From assembly GCF_025854275.1 (NCBI RefSeq), contig NZ_CP107567.1:2294001-2358000 (forward strand): a DNA stretch of 64,000 bases, given 5' to 3'. This document shows, piece after piece, positions 33,533 to 42,609 of this stretch. The DNA is from Streptomyces peucetius. Lineage in GTDB: Bacteria; Actinomycetota; Actinomycetes; Streptomycetales; Streptomycetaceae. Position 1 is the stretch's first letter. Each line of letters opens with the position of its first letter. The notes below the pieces were generated by a model. The model was given only the letters and a program-made list of their open reading frames with translations. It was not told the DNA's origin and did no database searches. The position numbers and the translations under genes were made by a program.

Positions 33533-34300
33533 ATGAAGCAGCAAACCGCCCAGGTCCGCTGGGAGCAGCGCCTGCAGACGCCTCTGCTGTCGCTCTCCCT
33601 CGTCTTCGCGGTCGCCTACGCGGTGCAGATCGTCACCCCGGGCGCGCCGGACTGGGTGCACAAGACGTGCCAGGTGGCCGAGTGGGTCGTCTGGGGCGCG
33701 TTCGCCGTCGACTACGTCGTACGGCTGGCGCTGGCACCCGGGAAGTGGCTGTTCGTGCGCAGCCACCCGCTCGATCTGGTCGCGGTGCTGCTGCCGCTGG
33801 TGCAGCCGCTGCGACTGCTGCGGCTGGTGTCCACGCTGCTGCTGGTCGGCCGGCGGGCCCGGATGGCGCCGCAGATCACGCTGACCACCTATGTCGGCGG
33901 CGCGGTCGTCGGGCTGATGATGTTCGGTTCGCTGGCGGTGCTCCAGGTGGAGCGGGACGCTCCCGGCGGGAACATCAAGACGCTCGGCGACGCGGTGTGG
34001 TGGTCGTTCACGACGATGACGACGGTCGGGTACGGCGACCTCTCGCCGACGACGGGACTGGGCCGGGTGCTCGCGGTCGGGCTGATGATCTCCGGCATCG
34101 CGCTCCTCGGTGTCGTGACCGCCAACATCGCGGCCTGGTTCATCTCCCGCTTCGAGCGGGACGACGCGGCGGAACGGCGGCAGACGGCGCTGCTGGAGGC
34201 GCTGACGGCCGAGGTGCGGGAGCTGCGGGCGGAGGTGGCCCGGCTGTCGGACACGCAGGGCACCGCCGCCGTGCCCGAGGCGCCCGCGCCGAGGGTGTGA
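33533..34300 (+). CDS. Voltage-gated-type potassium channel
   Basis: 255 residues. The selectivity filter TVGYGD lies in WWSFTTMTTVGYGDLSPTT. The sequence has the Kv layout: segments near LSLSLVFAVAYAVQIV and VVWGAFAVDYVVRLAL, an S4-like Arg ladder (PLRLLRLVSTLLLVGRRAR), then two pore helices around the filter. The C-terminal tail is a short coiled coil (RRQTALLEALTAEVRELRAEVARL) that may tetramerise. It conducts K+ across the cytoplasmic membrane. In-frame ATGs also occur at 33524; the start is uncertain by three codons. Confidence 0.88.
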   Translation: MKQQTAQVRWEQRLQTPLLSLSLVFAVAYAVQIVTPGAPDWVHKTCQVAEWVVWGAFAVDYVVRLALAPGKWLFVRSHPLDLVAVLLPLVQPLRLLRLVSTLLLVGRRARMAPQITLTTYVGGAVVGLMMFGSLAVLQVERDAPGGNIKTLGDAVWWSFTTMTTVGYGDLSPTTGLGRVLAVGLMISGIALLGVVTANIAAWFISRFERDDAAERRQTALLEALTAEVRELRAEVARLSDTQGTAAVPEAPAPRV

Positions 34301-34301
34301 A

Positions 34302-34354
34302 GGGCGGGCGGTGACCGCCCGGAGCGTGAGGGGCGGGCGGGTGACCGCCCGGAG
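34302..34354. repeat. Duplicated short hairpin
   Basis: GGGCGGGCGGTGACCGCCCGGAG (34302-34324) recurs almost exactly at 34331-34354 with one added G. Each copy folds (GGGCGG...CCGCCC). The second copy ends in the GGAGGAAAGG ribosome site of the GNAT gene. Confidence 0.7.
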
Positions 34355-34368
34355 GAAAGGTGTGGCTC

Positions 34369-34891
34369 ATGGGGAACGGGACGGGCCCGGACCTGGCGGG
34401 GCCGGCGCGAACGACGTCGGCGCACGGCGCGGGATGGACGCTGCGTTCCGCGGTGGCGGCGGACATCGAGCCGATCGCGGAGTTGCGGGCCAGGGTCATG
34501 CGCGCGGACCTGGAGCGCCTCGGGCGCTACGACGAGCACCGGGTGCGGCAGCGGCTGCGCGACTCCTTCTCCGCACGGCACACCTCGGTCATCATGATCG
34601 ACCGCGAACTCGCGGGATGCGTCACGGTCCGGCCCTGCGAAGGCAGGCAGTGGCTGGAGCACTTCTACCTCGATCCGCGTCATCAGGGCCGCGGGCTGGG
34701 ATCAGCCGTCCTGCGCACGGTGCTGCGGCGGACCGACGCAGGGGACGACCGTGGGTCTGAACGTCCTGCAGGGCAGTGCCGCCCGCCGGCTCTACGAGCG
34801 CCACGGATTCGTCGTGGAGGCCCAGGACCCGGTCGACGTCTTCATGGTGCGCCCACCGGCCACAGCGGCGGGCACCGCTGCGAACGCCTGA
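34369..34891 (+). pseudogene. GNAT acetyltransferase with a frameshift
   Basis: ATG 34369 has a strong GGAGGAAAGG site. The frame encodes a normal GNAT fold through HFYLDPRHQGRGLGSAVLRTVLRRTDA, which holds the acetyl-CoA binding motif. Then near 34740 (ACGCAGGGGACG) it runs into unrelated sequence. The expected end continues in another frame: VGLNVLQGSAARRLYERHGF followed by VVEAQDPVDVFMVRPP, stopping at 34891. One base appears to be missing. This is a recent mutation or a sequencing error; the fused product would otherwise be a complete GNAT. Confidence 0.75.
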
Positions 34892-34937
34892 CCCGCCCCG
34901 GGCAGGGCGGGCCCGTGCCCGTGGCACGGGCCGGGTC

Positions 34938-35324
34938 CTAGTTCTCCCAGATCTTGAACGCCCTCGCCCGGTAGGGCGACCTGGGCACCCACGTACCGCC
35001 GCCCGGGTAGGTCTCGAACTCGCCGGTCTCCGCGCACTCCCGCGACTGGTAGGTCGTGACCGGCCTGCCGGTGCGGTTGGCCAGGGCCTGCGCCGAGGTG
35101 CCGGAGGGCAGCGGCACACAGCTCTCGATGTCGGTCCCGGCGAGCTCATGGGTCTGGCGTGCGCCGCTGAAGTCGGTCCCGGCCCACAGGCACAGCTCGC
35201 CGGCCGCGCACTCCCCGAGGCGCGGTGGCGCCGCGGCGGACGCGGTGGCGGTCGGGAGCGGCTGCAGCAGCATCGGCAGCAGTACGGCGGCGGCGGTCAG
35301 GGTCGCGGCGGTGGTCCTGCGCAT
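34938..35324 (-). CDS. Secreted peptidase-inhibitor-like protein (family I36)
   Basis: 128 residues. A Sec signal (MRRTTAATLTAAAVLLPMLLQPLPTATASA) is followed by a small beta/gamma-crystallin-like domain with four Cys (LGECAAGELCLWAGTDFSG, IESCVPLP, SRECAETGEF) and a C-terminal RARAFKIWEN. This fits inhibitor family I36, whose Streptomyces members block metalloproteases. Which protease it targets is unknown. ATG 35324 has GGGGA upstream. Confidence 0.78.
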   Translation of the reverse strand: MRRTTAATLTAAAVLLPMLLQPLPTATASAAAPPRLGECAAGELCLWAGTDFSGARQTHELAGTDIESCVPLPSGTSAQALANRTGRPVTTYQSRECAETGEFETYPGGGTWVPRSPYRARAFKIWEN

Positions 35325-35473
35325 GAATGGTCCCCGTGGGTCGTACGAAGCGGTCGACCGCAGCCTGACCTGCGGTGTCCCGGTCGCGGAAGGGGCGGCG
35401 GGGCGAATCATCCGGATAGGCGACAGCCCCGTCGCGGGGTGCCCGGCGGGGCTGTCGGTGCGGGTGGTTGACG

Positions 35474-37084
35474 TCAGATGTGGGCCGCGCCCGCACCGGC
35501 CTCCGCGTTCTCGCCGCGCTTGGTGAGCAGGGCGACCAGCGCGGCGACGACCGCCACGATCCCGGCGACGGTGAACGCCATGCCCATGCCGGACATGAAC
35601 GTGTCGTGGATGACGTCACCGATCCTGGTGACGAGATCGGGCGTCATACCGGGTGCCTGGGCCAGCTCGCCGGGCACGGCGCCGAACTCGGCGGCCTGCT
35701 CCAGCCGGGGGTCCGGCGGGACCGGGATGCCGGCGTCCTGCCAGTTGCCCGCGAAGTCGGCGTTGACCTTGGAGGTCATCACCGCGCCGAGGACGGCCGT
35801 GCCGAGCGCGCCGCCGACCTGCATCGCGGCCTGCTGGAGACCGCCCGCGACGCCGGAGAGCTCCAGCGGGGCGTTGCCCACGATGACCTCGGTGGCGCCG
35901 ACCATGACCGGCGCGAGGCCGAGGCCGAGCAGGGCGAACCACAGGGACATCGCGAGGGTGCCGGTGTCCTCGGTGAGCGTGGTCATGCCGAACATGGCGG
36001 TGGCGGTGCAGACCATGCCGCCAACGAGCGGGACACGCGGCCCGAACTTGGTGATCAGCACACCGGCCAGCGGCGAGGAGACGATCATCATGCCCGTCAG
36101 CGGCAGCAGCCGCAGGCCACTGTCGACGGGGCTCATCTCCTGGACGCCCTGGAGGAAGAACGTCACGAAGAACAGGCCGCCCATGAACGCGAAGGCCATC
36201 AGGACCATCAGGACGGTGCCCGCGCTGAGCGGGACGGAGCGGAACATCGCGAGCGGGACCAGCGGCTCGGCGACCTTGGTCTCCCAGACGGCGAACAGCA
36301 GGAAGAGGACCACTGCCGCGACCAGCCAGCCGACGGTGCTCGCGGAGCCCCAGCCCCACTCACCGGCCTTGATCAGCGGCCAGACGGTGCTGAACATCGC
36401 GCCCGACAGCAGCACGATGCCGAGGATGTCGAACGACTTCGGCGCGTTCTCGGCCCGGTGGTCCTTCAGGATGACCAGTCCGAGGACCAGGGCGAGGATG
36501 CCGACGGGCACGTTGATGAAGAACACCGACTGCCAGCTGACGTGCTCGACGAGCACACCACCGAGGATGGGGCCGCCGGCCGTGGACGCTCCGATGACCA
36601 TGCCCCAGATGCCGATCGCCATGTTCAGCTTCTCGGCGGGGAAGGTGGCGCGCAGGAGGCCCAGCGCAGCCGGCATCAGCAGGGCGCCGAAGAGGCCCTG
36701 CAGCACGCGGAAGACGATCACCAGGGCGATCGAGTCGGACAGGCCGATGGCCGCGGAGGCAGCGCCGAAGCCCGCGATGCCGATCAGGAAGGTCTGGCGG
36801 TGGCCGAAGCGGTCACCGAGCTTGCCCGCCGTGATCAGTGCGACGGCCAGGGCGAGCAGATAACCGTTGGTGATCCACTGCACGTCGGCGAGCGAGGCGC
36901 CGAGGTCCTTCTGGATCGCGGGGTTGGCGATCGCGACGATCGTGCCGTCCAGCGCGACCATCATCACGCCGATGGCCACGGAGAACAGGGTCAGCCAGGG
37001 GTGGCCGCGAAGCCCCTTGACCGGTGCCGGAGCGGAATCCCGGGGATCCCTCGGCGCCTTTTCGACGGTGGTCTGACTAGTCAT
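35474..37084 (-). CDS. DHA2-type MFS multidrug transporter
   Basis: 536 residues with about 14 membrane segments. MFS motifs: LDGTIVAIANPAIQKDLGAS in helix 1, AGKLGDRFGHRQTF (loop 2-3 motif A), FRVLQGLFGALLMPAALGLLRATFP, and motif C GWRAvfF-like SWQSVFFINVPVGI. The DHA2 family exports drugs or natural products using the proton gradient. It is divergent from a TetR gene across a palindrome-rich gap, the classic efflux/repressor arrangement. Confidence 0.9.
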   Translation of the reverse strand: MTSQTTVEKAPRDPRDSAPAPVKGLRGHPWLTLFSVAIGVMMVALDGTIVAIANPAIQKDLGASLADVQWITNGYLLALAVALITAGKLGDRFGHRQTFLIGIAGFGAASAAIGLSDSIALVIVFRVLQGLFGALLMPAALGLLRATFPAEKLNMAIGIWGMVIGASTAGGPILGGVLVEHVSWQSVFFINVPVGILALVLGLVILKDHRAENAPKSFDILGIVLLSGAMFSTVWPLIKAGEWGWGSASTVGWLVAAVVLFLLFAVWETKVAEPLVPLAMFRSVPLSAGTVLMVLMAFAFMGGLFFVTFFLQGVQEMSPVDSGLRLLPLTGMMIVSSPLAGVLITKFGPRVPLVGGMVCTATAMFGMTTLTEDTGTLAMSLWFALLGLGLAPVMVGATEVIVGNAPLELSGVAGGLQQAAMQVGGALGTAVLGAVMTSKVNADFAGNWQDAGIPVPPDPRLEQAAEFGAVPGELAQAPGMTPDLVTRIGDVIHDTFMSGMGMAFTVAGIVAVVAALVALLTKRGENAEAGAGAAHI

Positions 37085-37198
37085 ACGAGGAGGTTAATGT
37101 CAGCCACTGACAGTTGACAAACGAGTTCACTAGTCGGTAAGTGTCACGTGACTCGGCGATAGCCTGAGCAGGCAAAGCGCCGAAAAGAGGACGATGAA
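37085..37198. promoter_or_regulatory. Divergent promoters and operators of the efflux pair
   Basis: TGTCAG-CCA-CTGACA (37098-37112) is a perfect palindrome. It abuts TTGACA (37114-37119), a consensus -35 box. GTCACGTGAC (37143-37152) is a second palindrome near the regulator's likely start of transcription. These are probable TetR operators controlling both genes. Confidence 0.6.
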
Positions 37199-37849
37199 GT
37201 GACGACGGCAGAGCCGACCGGGCTGCGCGCCCGCAAGAAACAGCGCACCCGTGACGCCCTGGTGCGCGTCGCCCTCGAGCTGTTCACCACCCGGGGGTAC
37301 GAACGGACCACCGTCGACGAGATCGCGGACGCGGTCGAGGTGTCCCAGCGCACCTTCTTCCGGTATTTCGCCTCCAAGGAAGAAGTCGCCTTCGCCGTCC
37401 AGGAGATCGTGGAGTCGCACTATGTAGCGGCCCTGCGCGGGCGGCCCGCGGAGGAAGGCCCGCTCGAAGCGCTCCGCAACGCCGTGTTCGAGGCATGGGA
37501 CACCATCGGAGAAGCCGTCGAGGAGATCGTCCCCCTCGACCTCCACATGCGCAGCTTCCAGATGATCGAGTCCACCCCGGCACTGCTCGCCGCGCACCTG
37601 CGACGCTCCACCGTGATGGAGGAGGCCCTCGCCCGGCTCGTCGCCGAACGGGAGGGGCTCGACGTGAACGCCGACGCCCGGCCACGGGTCGCGGTGGCCG
37701 CGTTCAGCGGCGTGATGCGGGCCACGGGGCGGCTGTGGGGCCAGGGACAGGACCCCAGTTTGGAGGCGATCCGCTCGCTCACGGAGACGTTCCTCGACCA
37801 GCTCGGCCCCGCGCTCGCACAGAACTGGCGCACCCCGGCCGGACCATGA
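37199..37849 (+). CDS. TetR-family repressor of the DHA2 pump
   Basis: 216 residues. The N-terminal HTH is canonical (RDALVRVALELFTTRGYERTTVDEIADAVEVSQRTFFRYFASKEEV). The C-terminal ligand domain (DLHMRSFQMIESTPALLAAHL) is divergent as usual. GTG 37199 lies 114 bases from the pump start. It probably represses itself and the pump until a ligand binds. Confidence 0.88.
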   Translation: MTTAEPTGLRARKKQRTRDALVRVALELFTTRGYERTTVDEIADAVEVSQRTFFRYFASKEEVAFAVQEIVESHYVAALRGRPAEEGPLEALRNAVFEAWDTIGEAVEEIVPLDLHMRSFQMIESTPALLAAHLRRSTVMEEALARLVAEREGLDVNADARPRVAVAAFSGVMRATGRLWGQGQDPSLEAIRSLTETFLDQLGPALAQNWRTPAGP

Positions 37850-38034
37850 GACGCGGGTGACAGGACAGACGTCCAACAGGGCCCGTACGCACCGGAAATG
37901 CGCCGGCATGACACCGGCGGACGTACGCGACGCGCACGGAACGTCACCCTCCTCCCCCGCGATCCGCCGTCCGACACGTGATCTGCCTCACGCTGATCGT
38001 CTGCACCCGCGCCCTTCTCCTAGGGTGTCCCGCA

Positions 38035-39237
38035 GTGACTTCCTTCGACACCTCCCCCACCTCGACCGCGTGGCGCGCCGTGCTGGCCCTCGCGGTGGTG
38101 TTCGTGATGCTGGCGACCACCGGCTGGACCGCCGTACGGCATCAGCGCGGGCCACGCGACGTGCTCGAGGCCGAACTGGCCGGCTGGAACAAGGCGCGGG
38201 TCGGGGCCCGGGAGCTGCCCGGTCTGAACACTCCACCGCATGAACTGGCCGCGTTCTTCGAGTGGCTCGGCAGCGCACGCAGCGCCCGGCTCGCCGAGAA
38301 GTACCCGCACATCGTGGGCAACCTCAACGGCGCACCCGTCACGCTCCGTTATCAGGCCAACCGCGTGGCGCTGGCCGCCTCCCTGGTGCGTGAGCGCCAA
38401 AGGGTCGCCGGACCCGGTCTGACCGCCGCCGGTCACCACCAGGCCGTGCGCCGGATGCACCGGTTCCAGTCGCTGATGAACCCCGACCGGCAGATCCTCG
38501 CCTTCGACCCGTCCGGCTCCGGCCGGGTGGCCGAGGTCTTCGGCGACCTGGACCGGGCCCAGCGCGTCTCGGTGATCGTGCCCGGCGTCGACACCAACCT
38601 GCTCACTTTCCAGCGCACCGCCCGCAAGTACACGGCCCCGGTCGGGATGGCCCAGTCCCTGTACGCGGCGCAGCGGGCGGCCGCACCCCGGCTCCGTACG
38701 GCGGTCATCGCCTGGGCCGACTACACCTCCCCCGTCGGCATCGGCATGGAGTCCGCCATCGGGCGGCTCGCGGAGAACGGCGCGGTACGGCTGGTCGCGC
38801 TCACCCGGGCGCTGCCCGGCCGCTCACCCGTCTCGCTGTTCTGCCACAGCTACGGCTCCGTGGTGTGCGGGGTCGCCGCGCGGCAACTTCCCTCACGGGT
38901 CCGTGACGTGGCCGTCGCCGGCAGCCCCGGCATGCGCGCCGAGAGCGTCGCCGGACTGCACACGACCGCGCGCGTCTGGGCCATGCGCGACGCCGACGAC
39001 TGGATCGAGGACGTCCCCCACCTGGAGGTCGGCGGACTCGGCCACGGCGAGGACCCGGTGATACCGGAGTTCGGTGCGCGACTGCTCTCGGCGAAGGGCG
39101 CCGTCGGCCATACCGGCTATTTCGAGCCGGAAACCGAGAGCGTCCACAACTTCGCCGACATAGGCGTCGGCGCATATGCCAACGTGAGCTGCGCAGCCGG
39201 TACCGACACCTGCCGAAGTGGTATTTCCGGTGCCTGA
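38035..39237 (+). CDS. DUF1023 alpha/beta hydrolase, membrane-anchored
   Basis: 400 residues from GTG 38035. One N-terminal membrane helix (AVLALAVVFVMLATTGWTAV) is followed by the DUF1023 core: LAAFFEWLGSARSARLAEKYPHIVGNLNGAP, QILAFDPSGSGRVAEVFGDLD, and the nucleophile elbow LFCHSYGSVVCGVAA. Late Asp/His are in VWAMRDADDWI and VGHTGYF. It is an actinobacterial serine hydrolase of unknown substrate, probably acting outside the membrane. A close paralogue lies at 42610. Confidence 0.85.
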   Translation: MTSFDTSPTSTAWRAVLALAVVFVMLATTGWTAVRHQRGPRDVLEAELAGWNKARVGARELPGLNTPPHELAAFFEWLGSARSARLAEKYPHIVGNLNGAPVTLRYQANRVALAASLVRERQRVAGPGLTAAGHHQAVRRMHRFQSLMNPDRQILAFDPSGSGRVAEVFGDLDRAQRVSVIVPGVDTNLLTFQRTARKYTAPVGMAQSLYAAQRAAAPRLRTAVIAWADYTSPVGIGMESAIGRLAENGAVRLVALTRALPGRSPVSLFCHSYGSVVCGVAARQLPSRVRDVAVAGSPGMRAESVAGLHTTARVWAMRDADDWIEDVPHLEVGGLGHGEDPVIPEFGARLLSAKGAVGHTGYFEPETESVHNFADIGVGAYANVSCAAGTDTCRSGISGA

Positions 39238-39321
39238 GCGGGCTGACGCGCGTAGAGCCCGGTCAAAAGGGACGGCCGCCGAGGGGCGACGCGCGGGCCC
39301 GAGCCGCATACGATGAGGCAC

Positions 39322-40209
39322 ATGGGTGATGTGCTGGCCGGAATTCAAGCCACCTGGGAGTTCGAGACCGACTCCGTGCTCATCCGCTTCGAACGGGGGA
39401 TCCGCACGCCGAAGCTTCTCTCCTCGCTGCGCGAACGACGCGTTCCGCACGAGGCGTTGGCATCGGTGACGCTCACCCCGGGCAAGCGCGGCACGGTGGT
39501 GCTGCATGCTGTTCCCAGACCCGGCGCGGATCCGCTGATGGAGGCGGCCGCCGGGCAGCTCAAGGAAGGGTGCGATCCGTACCGGCTGGTACTGCCGGCG
39601 GAGCGGGAGACGCTCGCCGAGTACTACGCCGACGAGCTGCGCGCCGCGCTCGGCCCGGACGCCGGGCGGCCCGCGGAGCGCTATCTCGTCTCCGCGCCCC
39701 AGGCGCCGATCGGCTTCAAGGCGTACGACGGCAAGGCGTCCTTCGACGGCTCGAGCGTGGCGTTCCGGTGGTTCTGGACCGGTGCGTCGTCCGCCAAGTG
39801 GAAGGCCGGCGATCAGACCTTCGCCGTGTCGGAGCTGAGCGGCGTCGAATGGCGTTCGCCGGAGGTCTTCGACGGCTATCTGAGGCTGCTGCGGCGCGGC
39901 GACGCGGATCCCACCGGCCCGGCGGCGGCTGCTGCCGCGGTGGCCGCGGCGCAGGCGGACCAGGACCCGGCGGCGGTCGTCTTCGGGCTCGGGTACGGGC
40001 CGGTGCACGAGTCCCTGCCGTTCGCGGCGGCGGTCCTCGAGTCGATCCGCACGCAGACCCCGGCCCCGGCCCTGACGGCCCCCGCGACCCGCCGCGACCC
40101 GGCGGACATCGCGGACCGGATACGGCACCTGGGGGACCTGCATCTGGCGGGGCTCGTGACGGACGAGGAATTCACGCGCAAGAAGGCGGAGCTCCTGGCG
40201 GAGCTGTGA
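39322..40209 (+). CDS. DUF4429 protein with SHOCT-type C-terminus
   Basis: About 295 residues. Two PH-like DUF4429 repeats are visible (ATWEFETDSVLIRFERG...LREKRVPHEALASVTLTPGKRG-like, and SFDGSSVAFRWFWTGASSAKWKAGDQTFAVSELSGVEWR). The last ~30 residues (IADRIRHLGDLHLAGLVTDEEFTRKKAELLAEL) form a SHOCT-type helix pair. Function unknown; such proteins are frequent in Streptomyces. ATG 39322 has GAGG upstream, while ATG 39313 has no ribosome site. Confidence 0.75.
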   Translation: MGDVLAGIQATWEFETDSVLIRFERGIRTPKLLSSLRERRVPHEALASVTLTPGKRGTVVLHAVPRPGADPLMEAAAGQLKEGCDPYRLVLPAERETLAEYYADELRAALGPDAGRPAERYLVSAPQAPIGFKAYDGKASFDGSSVAFRWFWTGASSAKWKAGDQTFAVSELSGVEWRSPEVFDGYLRLLRRGDADPTGPAAAAAAVAAAQADQDPAAVVFGLGYGPVHESLPFAAAVLESIRTQTPAPALTAPATRRDPADIADRIRHLGDLHLAGLVTDEEFTRKKAELLAEL

Positions 40210-40257
40210 CGGCCTCGCGGCGCGGGCGCGTACCCGCTGCGCGGGGCCGTTCCCCTA

Positions 40258-40370
40258 CCCGCCCCTCGCCGAAACCGGGGGCTCCTCCCCCTAGGCCTGG
40301 CGGCCTGGGGGACCCCCACGGACCCCCGGTACCGCGCTTCGCGCGGTGGCCTCAATCGCCGGCCGGGCTG
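40258..40370. repeat. Streptomyces intergenic repeat, copy A
   Basis: The sequence from CCCGCCCCTCGCCGAAACC through CCTCAATCGCCGGCCGGGCTG is shared in pieces with 44877-44952 (direct) and 45059-45125 (inverted). It includes the hairpin CCCCCTAGGCCTGGCGGCCTGGGGG. Such G/C-rich intergenic repeats recur across Streptomyces genomes. Confidence 0.7.
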
Positions 40371-40481
40371 ACTGTGTCAGCCCCGCCGGCGCCGCGCACC
40401 CGTCGCACCACGGTACGACCCACCACCCCCGCCCCCGGTATGACGCGCACGACCGCCCACCCCACCTACGCTGACCCCGTC

Positions 40482-41795
40482 ATGCCTCGAACCCCCGCCC
40501 CCCACCACCCCCTCGCCACCGCCGCCAAGCGCGGTGCCCGGCTGATCGCCGACGAACTCAGGACGCCGTCCCGGTCCACCGCCCCCCTCCTCGGCCGCGC
40601 CGGAAAGCGGTGGCTGCGCATGCTGCCGTACACCATCGTGTTCGGCTTCGTCGCGACGCTGCTGCCGGTCACGGCCACCGTGCTGATTCAGGACTACCGG
40701 CTCGGCGGCGCCCTCGCCGGTGCGCTGGCGACCGCGCAGACCGCGCCGCTGCTGCTCGCCGTGACGCGGCCGCTGCAGGCCTGGTGGATCGTGTTCACCG
40801 CCGACTTCGCGGGCGCCCTCGCGCTGATGGGCGCGGCGGGCACGGCCGGCCGGAGCTGGCCGTGGACCCCGATGGTCGTCGTCGGTTACCTGCTGCTCAT
40901 GGCGTGTCTCGGCCTGCGCGAACCGCGCCGCAAGCTCGTCGCCGTGTGGTTGACGACCGGCGCGGCGGGGCTGCTGTTCGAGCTGGTCCCGCGAGACCGC
41001 GGCGACGGCGTGCATCTGCTGCTGTTCGTGCTGAGCGGCGTCGTACTGGTCGTCACCGGCGCACTGCGCGAACGGGGCGACGCCCAGCGGCGGCTGGTCG
41101 TGCAGGAGACCATCAGCGAGGCGGAGCGTGCCCAGCGCACCCTGCTCGAGGAACGCGCCCGGATCGCCCGTGAACTGCACGACGTCGTGGCGCACCACAT
41201 GTCGGTGATCACCGTGCAGGCGGACTCGGCTCCGTACCGGATCGAGGGACTGCCCGACGCCGCCCGCGACGAGTTCGGCTCGATCGCGGCGAGCGCGCGC
41301 GAGTCGCTGACCGAGATGCGGCGGCTGCTCTCGGTGCTGCGGAGCGACGGCACGGAGGGCGAGCGGGCCCCGCAGCCGGGGCTGGACCGGGTGCAGCAGC
41401 TGGTGGAGGCGACGGTACGGGCCGGTGTGCCGGCCGAGGTGTCGCTCGCCGCCGATCTCGGCGAGGTGCCGCAGACCGTGGACCTTTCCGCGTACCGGAT
41501 CGTGCAGGAGGCCCTGGCGAACGTCGTACGGCACGCGCCCGGCGCGGCCACCCGGGTCTCCGTGACGTCCGACGACGGCCATCTGACCGTGCTGGTCGTC
41601 AACGGCCCCGCCGGGGAACGCACATCACCGCTGGAGACCACCGGTACCGGACACGGCCTGGTCGGCATGCGGGAACGCGTACGGTTGACCGGCGGCACGC
41701 TCGACACCGGGCCGCTGCCCGACGGCGGCTTCCGTGTCGCGGCCCGCCTTCCCCTGACGACACAGCCCACCGAGAGTGCCGAGGACCCGAGTTGA
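40482..41795 (+). CDS. NarL-type sensor histidine kinase
   Basis: 437 residues from ATG 40482. About four membrane segments (TIVFGFVATLLPVTATVLI, LAGALATAQTAPLLLAVTR, WWIVFTADFAGALALMGAAG, MVVVGYLLLMACLGL) precede the HisKA_3 dimerisation domain with the phospho-His in ARIARELHDVVAHHMSVI. The ATPase motifs follow (IVQEALANVVRHAPGA, GTGHGLVGMRERV). TTGA overlap with the regulator (41792-41795) shows translational coupling. The signal is unknown. Confidence 0.9.
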   Translation: MPRTPAPHHPLATAAKRGARLIADELRTPSRSTAPLLGRAGKRWLRMLPYTIVFGFVATLLPVTATVLIQDYRLGGALAGALATAQTAPLLLAVTRPLQAWWIVFTADFAGALALMGAAGTAGRSWPWTPMVVVGYLLLMACLGLREPRRKLVAVWLTTGAAGLLFELVPRDRGDGVHLLLFVLSGVVLVVTGALRERGDAQRRLVVQETISEAERAQRTLLEERARIARELHDVVAHHMSVITVQADSAPYRIEGLPDAARDEFGSIAASARESLTEMRRLLSVLRSDGTEGERAPQPGLDRVQQLVEATVRAGVPAEVSLAADLGEVPQTVDLSAYRIVQEALANVVRHAPGAATRVSVTSDDGHLTVLVVNGPAGERTSPLETTGTGHGLVGMRERVRLTGGTLDTGPLPDGGFRVAARLPLTTQPTESAEDPS

Positions 41796-42475
41796 CCATT
41801 CGCGTGATCATCGTCGACGACCAGGCCATGGTGCGCGCCGGGTTCGCCGCGCTGCTCGCGGCGCAGAGCGACATCGACGTGGTGGGCGAGGCACCGGACG
41901 GCCGCAGGGGCGTCGAGGTGAGCCGCGCCGCGCACCCGGACGTGGTGCTGATGGACGTACGGATGCCGGAGATGGACGGCCTCGCGGCGGCGCGCGAGCT
42001 GCTGAACCCTCCGGTGGGTATCGTGCACCGGCCCAAGGTGCTGATGCTGACCACGTTCGACGTGGACGACTACGTGTACGAGGCGCTGCGCGCCGGTGCG
42101 TCCGGCTTCCTGCTCAAGGACGCGCCGCCCGCGGACCTGATCGCCGCCGTACGCATCGTCGCCGCCGGCGAGGCGCTGCTCGCGCCGTCGGTGACCCGCC
42201 GGCTGATCGCGGACTTCGCCGCGCAGCGGCCCGCCCCGCGCAAGGATCCGTCGCTGCGGCGCAGTGGGCTCACCCCGCGCGAGACCGAGGTCCTGGAACT
42301 GATCGCCCGCGGCCTGTCCAACCAGGAGATCGCCGGGCACCTGGTGCTGGCGGAGCAGACGGTCAAGACGCACATCGGCCGTGTGCTGGCCAAACTCGAC
42401 CTGCGTGACCGGGCACAGGCCGTGATCTTCGCGTACGAGTCGGGCCTCGTGCGCCCCGGGGACGCCGCGAGCTGA
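41792..42475 (+). CDS. NarL-type response regulator
   Basis: 227 residues from a TTG start overlapping the kinase stop. Receiver: IIVDDQAMV, phospho-Asp in VVLMDVRMPEMDG, Lys in GFLLKDAPP. DNA-binding LuxR domain: LTPRETEVLELIARGLSNQEIAGHLVLAEQTVKTHIGRVLAKL. It should act with the preceding kinase; a DUF1023 hydrolase/acyltransferase pair follows and may be a target. Confidence 0.92.
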   Translation: MTIRVIIVDDQAMVRAGFAALLAAQSDIDVVGEAPDGRRGVEVSRAAHPDVVLMDVRMPEMDGLAAARELLNPPVGIVHRPKVLMLTTFDVDDYVYEALRAGASGFLLKDAPPADLIAAVRIVAAGEALLAPSVTRRLIADFAAQRPAPRKDPSLRRSGLTPRETEVLELIARGLSNQEIAGHLVLAEQTVKTHIGRVLAKLDLRDRAQAVIFAYESGLVRPGDAAS

Positions 42476-42609
42476 CCCCCGGGGACTCGTCCCGGTGATA
42501 CCCCGGTACGACACCGGAGTTGGCCCCCCGGTGTGACGTGCCGTCACCCGTCCTCTTCCTACCTTCCTCTCCGCCACAGCAACGGAGTGAGAGAGAGGGA
42601 GGCGGGCGG

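Noticed and set aside
35468..37117. A 549-codon ORF on the + strand opposite the DHA2 pump
   Set aside because: Its translation is low-complexity and follows the third-position GC of the pump gene. The minus-strand protein is a clear 14-helix transporter.
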